DNA of 64,000 bases from Gammaproteobacteria bacterium. GTDB lineage: Bacteria; Pseudomonadota; Gammaproteobacteria; Eutrophobiales; Eutrophobiaceae. The notes below the pieces were generated by a model, which made no database searches, was not told the DNA's origin, and was given only the letters and a program-made list of their open reading frames with translations. The position numbers were made by a program, and so were the translations under genes. This document shows positions 62,122 to 64,000 of this stretch, piece after piece. The DNA lies in assembly GCA_026710545.1 (NCBI GenBank), contig JAPOQU010000019.1, positions 44,611 through 108,610 of the forward strand. The letters run 5' to 3'. How positions within the stretch are numbered: position 1 is the stretch's first letter; the number at the start of each line of letters is the position of its first letter.

Positions 62122-62817
62122 ATGTACGTCATACCCGCCATCTACTTCCTGCTGATTTTCAGCGCGCTGTCCACCACCCTGCAATTCAAGATAGCGGAAT
62201 ACCAGCGCAACACCCTGCCGGACCGGGTGCAACACAATATCACCCAACTCGCCCTGGCCTATTACCGGCATTACACGGACGCGTTTGACCGCACCGGCAG
62301 GATCGGCGCGTACCCGGCGGACATTGACGATTTAACCACGTCCACCCCGCCGTACCTGAGCTTCTTCAATAACGAAACCGTGCCCGGCAGCGCCCGGAAC
62401 CGTTACGAAGTCAGGCACAGCGGCACCACGCCGGCAGCGCCGACCCTGGAAATCAGGTACGAGGCGGACAGCGAGGGCGAGGCGGCGCGCATCGTCAACC
62501 GCCTGGGGCCGGTTGCCGACATGGTGGCCACGCCGGGCCTCACGCCGGCGCAAAACAGGACGGTCAGGATTACGTTTGCCGACCCCCTGGATATCAGCCT
62601 GATGACCGCTTTCCTGCGCCGCGACGGCAGGGACCCCATGCTCGGAGACCTCAACATGAATAGTAACAACATAACCGGGGTCGCCATCCTCGATGCTACT
62701 ACGGTCAACGCCGAAGTCATCGACGTCACTATCCCCGGCCCCCCGGTCGGCACGATAAAAACCGAAAACATTGAAAGCCTGACCGGCACCTTCGACGACA
62801 TACTCATCAAGCCGTAA
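62122..62817 (+). CDS. PilV-like minor pilin/tip protein
   Basis: 231 residues. It begins with a hydrophobic helix (YVIPAIYFLLIFSALSTTL) and a YYRHYTDAFDR segment. Near residue 165 it carries FLRRDGRDPMLGDLNMNSNN, a tail-fibre-like DGxxPMxGxLNMxxNxI motif found in PilV shufflon proteins and phage fibres. The remaining C-terminus is short, with no visible shufflon segments or recombination sites. An in-frame stop lies 12 bp before ATG 62122. It is a plausible tip adhesin carrier. Confidence 0.6.
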   Translation: MYVIPAIYFLLIFSALSTTLQFKIAEYQRNTLPDRVQHNITQLALAYYRHYTDAFDRTGRIGAYPADIDDLTTSTPPYLSFFNNETVPGSARNRYEVRHSGTTPAAPTLEIRYEADSEGEAARIVNRLGPVADMVATPGLTPAQNRTVRITFADPLDISLMTAFLRRDGRDPMLGDLNMNSNNITGVAILDATTVNAEVIDVTIPGPPVGTIKTENIESLTGTFDDILIKP

Positions 62818-62868
62818 CGAGGCCGACAAGACAAACCCTCAACCGGAGATAAAAAAACGAAACTGATC

Positions 62869-62893
62869 GGGGACGGACTTGAAGTCCGTCCCC
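62869..62893. repeat. Dispersed 25-bp palindrome (GGGGACGGACTT arm)
   Basis: Arm GGGGACGGACTT and its complement around one G, in the gap between the PilV-like gene and the cysteine-rich protein. It is the only intergenic copy with the odd one-base spacer found in the in-gene copies. Confidence 0.9.
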
Positions 62894-62933
62894 AACCGGA
62901 GACCCTTACCTTCAACCGAAAACAAATACAACC

Positions 62934-64000
62934 ATGGACAGACAACATCAAATCAAGCGGCTCGCCGGCATCCTGTTTCTTGCCGTCCTGCCCCTGCTCA
63001 ACCCCGCTCACGGCGCGGACAAGAATACCCGGCAAACCAGTCCTGACGGGGACGAAGGCTATTTCGGCGGCGGCAGCCCGGGCAATACCAACGCCATGAT
63101 CCTGTGGCCGCGGGACAGCAATAATATCGTGCGCAAATACCGGCCCGCCGGCAGCGCCGCGGCCAGTCCGCTGGCCTTCAAGCTGTGGGTAAGCCCGGGG
63201 CGCAGCGGGGGGGTCCCCGTGAACCTGAAAACCGCCGGCGCGTTTTGCGGTTTTCTGCAAAACATAGACAACGACCCGGACAAGGGCGCCTGCATTTGCG
63301 AAGACGACCCGGACCGGCCCCATACCGGCGCGCGCCTGGGCGCTTGCGCCGGCGTTAATTTCCCGGCCTGCAACCCGGTTGCCTGTGCGCCCGGCAAGAC
63401 GGCTGAGACGCCGGAACCACCCGGGGAACCGGACCTCGAACCCTGCACTGAAAGCGCATGGGAAACCGGCGAGTGGAAAGGCAGAACGGCCGCGGAAATC
63501 TGTTTGGGAACAACGGAAACCCGGACCCGAACGGTCACGAAGACAGACCGGCGTTGTGTCGGCGGGACCCCGCCGCCTGATCCAACCAAAGAAGTAGCAG
63601 GGACAAAAACCACGGGCGAGTGCGCGCCGCGAGGCACATGCCTCCCGAGTGGCTGGTCGCCCAAAACAAACCGCGTCTGCGCGGGAAAGACGTTCAGGCA
63701 AACAAGAGAATACTGTCAGAACGGCCGCCAGCGCCGTGAATCAAGAAGCGCAACCGGCACAAAATACTGCCGTCCGCCGGGCCCGCCGGAGCCGGCGCCG
63801 GTCTCCAAACCGAAATGTCAATGGAGCGCGGGAACCTGGACGCCGGACCGCTCCACCGTATGCGCCGGCGAACCCCTCACGCAAACCCGCAGCGTCAGAA
63901 AAATCTCGGCCTACTGCGACGGCGGCGACAAACCCAAATCATCCCGGCTAACAACCGGCGCGAAACCTTGCCCTCCGCCGGCCCGGCCCGACCCCGGACC
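62934..64000 (+). CDS. Secreted cysteine-rich protein with thrombospondin-like repeats, 3' end outside window
   Basis: Open from ATG 62934 to the window end (355 codons, no stop). A signal peptide (MDRQHQIKRLAGILFLAVLP, cleavage near AHGA-DK) precedes a region with NDPDKGACICEDDPD. Three imperfect Cys-rich repeats of about 50-60 residues follow, each with W, a C-x-G, a TxTRxV-like stretch and a closing GTKxxxxC (for example CQWSAGTWTPD ... VCAGEPLTQTRSV ... TTGAKPC). They resemble thrombospondin type-1 modules of adhesins. An adhesin or pilus-associated surface protein is inferred. The function of the first 130 residues is not recognised. Confidence 0.7.
   Translation, partial: MDRQHQIKRLAGILFLAVLPLLNPAHGADKNTRQTSPDGDEGYFGGGSPGNTNAMILWPRDSNNIVRKYRPAGSAAASPLAFKLWVSPGRSGGVPVNLKTAGAFCGFLQNIDNDPDKGACICEDDPDRPHTGARLGACAGVNFPACNPVACAPGKTAETPEPPGEPDLEPCTESAWETGEWKGRTAAEICLGTTETRTRTVTKTDRRCVGGTPPPDPTKEVAGTKTTGECAPRGTCLPSGWSPKTNRVCAGKTFRQTREYCQNGRQRRESRSATGTKYCRPPGPPEPAPVSKPKCQWSAGTWTPDRSTVCAGEPLTQTRSVRKISAYCDGGDKPKSSRLTTGAKPCPPPARPDPG

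Noticed and set aside
62403..63701. Leftward open frame of 432 residues over the cysteine-rich gene
   Set aside because: It spans the gap and the palindrome, lacks a ribosome site, and the rightward frame has a signal peptide and repeated Cys modules.
45984..64000. CRISPR or shufflon array
   Set aside because: The repeated sequences are palindromes in coding linkers, not regularly spaced direct repeats with spacers, and no recombination sites were seen.

Overview
The window looks like chromosomal DNA of a metabolically versatile, probably marine, heterotrophic gammaproteobacterium. The evidence is the mltB-rlpA-dacA-dat cell-envelope cluster at the left edge, TonB-dependent receptors of the type common in marine Proteobacteria, and several separate catabolic islands. 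No rRNA, tRNA or CRISPR array was seen. The species assignment is inference.

Layout. (1) 1-3642: peptidoglycan genes (lytic transglycosylase MltB, RlpA, D,D-carboxypeptidase, D-amino acid transaminase). (2) 3651-14058: a FAD-linked hydroxy-acid dehydrogenase, a MetE-like protein, then a lower pathway for hydroquinones. This holds a two-subunit hydroquinone 1,2-dioxygenase, an unrelated PcpA/LinE-type ring-cleavage dioxygenase, maleylacetate reductase and a fused 3-oxoadipate CoA-transferase, with a TetR regulator in the middle. Next to the regulator lies a previously hidden pseudogene of a glutathionyl-hydroquinone reductase, reduced to its two ends. Orphan MauE/MauD proteins follow. (3) 14079-22234: sulfoacetaldehyde/taurine dissimilation, with citrate synthase, phosphate acetyltransferase, an omega-amino acid:pyruvate aminotransferase, a MocR/TauR-type regulator and sulfoacetaldehyde acetyltransferase Xsc; a divergent adenosine-deaminase-like gene lies inside it. 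(4) 22250-31466: two paralogous Rieske oxygenases flank an MFS transporter, a TonB receptor and a SoxC-type sulfite dehydrogenase with its cytochrome c. Sulfite from Xsc, and possibly from oxygenolytic desulfonation, could be oxidised here. (5) 30255-39062: a leftward group with MFS, DUF2783, MBL hydrolase, SDR, TetR, SnoaL-like, exported FAD oxidoreductase and TonB receptor genes. (6) 39193-45777: two cysteine-type GSTs, a cytoplasmic (catabolic) reductive dehalogenase with internal duplication, a second MetE-like protein, an SDR and TadA. Together with (2) this suggests use of halogenated aromatics.

(7) 45984-64000: one long rightward operon behind a clear sigma70-like promoter. It joins a reduced VirB type IV secretion set (VirB4, B5, B6, B8, B9, B10) to an IncI/R64-like type IVb pilus set (PilL, N, O, P, Q, R and three pilin-like proteins). 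It ends in a secreted cysteine-rich protein with thrombospondin-like repeats that runs off the window. No relaxase, coupling protein, VirB2, VirB3 or prepilin peptidase is present in the window. This hybrid machine is the best candidate for an undescribed system.

A family of short palindromes (arm GGGGACAGATTT or close variants) is scattered through the window. Four copies sit inside pilus genes, always in the same frame, and are translated as GTDLKSVP or GTDFKSVP.
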